This document shows, piece after piece, positions 6,002 to 6,804 of a DNA stretch of 6,804 bases. A program made the translations under genes and the position numbers. Numbering within the stretch: the stretch's first letter is position 1; each line of letters starts with the position of its first letter. Origin of the DNA: CAZTAK01 sp964611585 (GTDB lineage: Bacteria; Pseudomonadota; Alphaproteobacteria; SHVP01); the NCBI GenBank assembly GCA_964611585.1, contig CAZTAK010000102.1:1-6804 (forward strand). Reading direction: 5' to 3'. The notes under the pieces were generated by a model. It saw only the letters and a list, made by a program, of their open reading frames with translations. It did no database searches and was not told the origin of the DNA.

Positions 6002-6804
6002 CTACTCCGCCGCCTGCCGCGCCCCTTCCCAGGTGAGCAGCTTCTGGCCGAGTAGCCGCCCGAAAGTTATCGCCGGCAACAGCGACATCCCGCTCGCATA
6101 GCTTCTGCCGGAGAGACGCGCCTTGCCGAACACCTCGCCCGAGGCATAGAGGTTGGGGATCGGCTGGCCTGCGTTGTCGAGGACGTGCAGACCCGTGTCG
6201 GCGTCGATGCCGCCCGGACTCAGCACGGTGAATCCGACTGCGTGGATGGCGAGATAAGGCGGTGTGTCGATCGGGCGCGCGAACACTTGGCGGCCGAAGG
6301 CCGGGTCGGTGCCGGTTTCGACGGCCTGGTTGTACTCGGCCACCGAGGCCTCGAGATTGGCGGCATCGATGCCGCATTGCGCCGCCAGATCGGCCAACGT
6401 ATCGGCCTTGAAATAAGACGGGTGGTTGCCGAACAGCTTGGCCACGTGTTCGCGCTCGACCTCGGGGTCGAAATGGGGCGCGTTCTGGCGGATGCCTTCA
6501 TCGAAGACGACGAACATCTCCATGCCGTCCTGTTCGAGTAACGCGTTTTCGCGGTGATCGACACTCGGGTGGTCTTCGCGCAGAAAACGCTTTCCGGCGC
6601 GGTTGACGTAGATTTCCCACGGCATGCGGAATTGCGGACTGAGAGTCAGGCCCATGCGCGCCGACAGGGGATCGTCCGGGTCCTGCATGACGCCGGCAAA
6701 GGAACAAAGGAACAGTTCGCCCCGGTCCACTTTCGCGCCGATCTCGCGTGCGGCGACGATCCCATCGCCCCGCGAATAGGGGTTGCAGTGGGAACGCAGC
6801 GGGT
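6002..6804 (-). CDS. FAD-binding dehydrogenase (fumarate reductase/KstD-like superfamily), C-terminal part
   Basis: The minus-strand frame is open from the right edge to a TAG at 6004-6002 and gives the last 266 residues of a flavoprotein; the N-terminal FAD dinucleotide-binding motif lies outside the window. Visible family features, numbered from the first full codon, are NPYSRGDGIVAAREIGAKV (7-25), the middle or cap-domain part around NRAGKRFLRE, and the C-terminal FAD-binding block: PGGIDADTG, VLDNAGQPIPNLYASGEVFG, RLSG and SYASGMSLLPAITFGRLLG. These match the FAD_binding_2 family. The fumarate reductase active-site pattern HTMGG is not seen; the equivalent place reads FTVLSPGG, and HGANRLGG reads GKARLSG. 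A true fumarate reductase or succinate dehydrogenase is therefore unlikely, and an oxidoreductase like tricarballylate or ketosteroid dehydrogenases is a better guess. Substrate unknown. It converges on polA. Confidence 0.88.
   Translation of the reverse strand, partial: PLRSHCNPYSRGDGIVAAREIGAKVDRGELFLCSFAGVMQDPDDPLSARMGLTLSPQFRMPWEIYVNRAGKRFLREDHPSVDHRENALLEQDGMEMFVVFDEGIRQNAPHFDPEVEREHVAKLFGNHPSYFKADTLADLAAQCGIDAANLEASVAEYNQAVETGTDPAFGRQVFARPIDTPPYLAIHAVGFTVLSPGGIDADTGLHVLDNAGQPIPNLYASGEVFGKARLSGRSYASGMSLLPAITFGRLLGQKLLTWEGARQAAE

Overview
The window looks like a high-GC alphaproteobacterial chromosome segment, possibly from the Rhodospirillales. The signs are strong G/C third-position bias in the long genes, the composition and arrangement of PolA, a CHCC zinc-finger protein of the type common in alphaproteobacteria, and an intergenic palindrome of a kind I recall from Rhizobiales-like genomes. 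The assignment is inference from the sequence only. Exactly 100 Ns at 1554-1653 mark a scaffold join, so the left and right parts are adjacent only if the scaffolding is right.

Left part (1-1553). This is an accessory-looking region, visibly less GC-rich than the rest. On the minus strand the 5' part of a membrane sensor gene with a MASE1-type domain runs off the left edge. Directly upstream of it, on the same strand, is a short stranded fragment of a PAS sensor domain that ends in a stop codon 4 bases before the MASE1 start. From about 700 to 1390 I find no credible gene. The stretch holds small hairpins, two tandem imperfect palindromes and an interrupted long inverted repeat. It ends at a complete minus-strand tRNA-Arg(CCG) with encoded CCA, whose 3' end faces the gene-poor stretch. 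That layout fits an old integration boundary, although no integrase or duplicated tRNA end is visible.

Right part (1654-6804). This is dense core-type sequence. A minus-strand ABC-2-type exporter ATPase ends in an 18-bp tandem repeat that abuts the gap, and its expected permease partner is not visible. It is divergent from a tiny plus-strand CHCC zinc-finger gene, and the 121-bp spacer holds candidate promoters for both directions with overlapping -10 elements. Next on the plus strand is a full-length polA. Its 5' nuclease and polymerase active sites are intact, but three of the four metal-binding carboxylates of the 3'-5' proofreading domain are missing. After a 46-bp gap a convergent minus-strand gene supplies the C-terminal part of a flavoprotein of the fumarate reductase/FAD-binding dehydrogenase superfamily, which runs off the right edge.

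The genes do not form one pathway. The segment reads as ordinary chromosomal housekeeping sequence beside a decayed accessory patch. I see no convincing new multi-gene system. The points most worth checking are the apparently proofreading-dead PolA, the PAS/MASE1 junction and the palindromic repeat region next to the tRNA.
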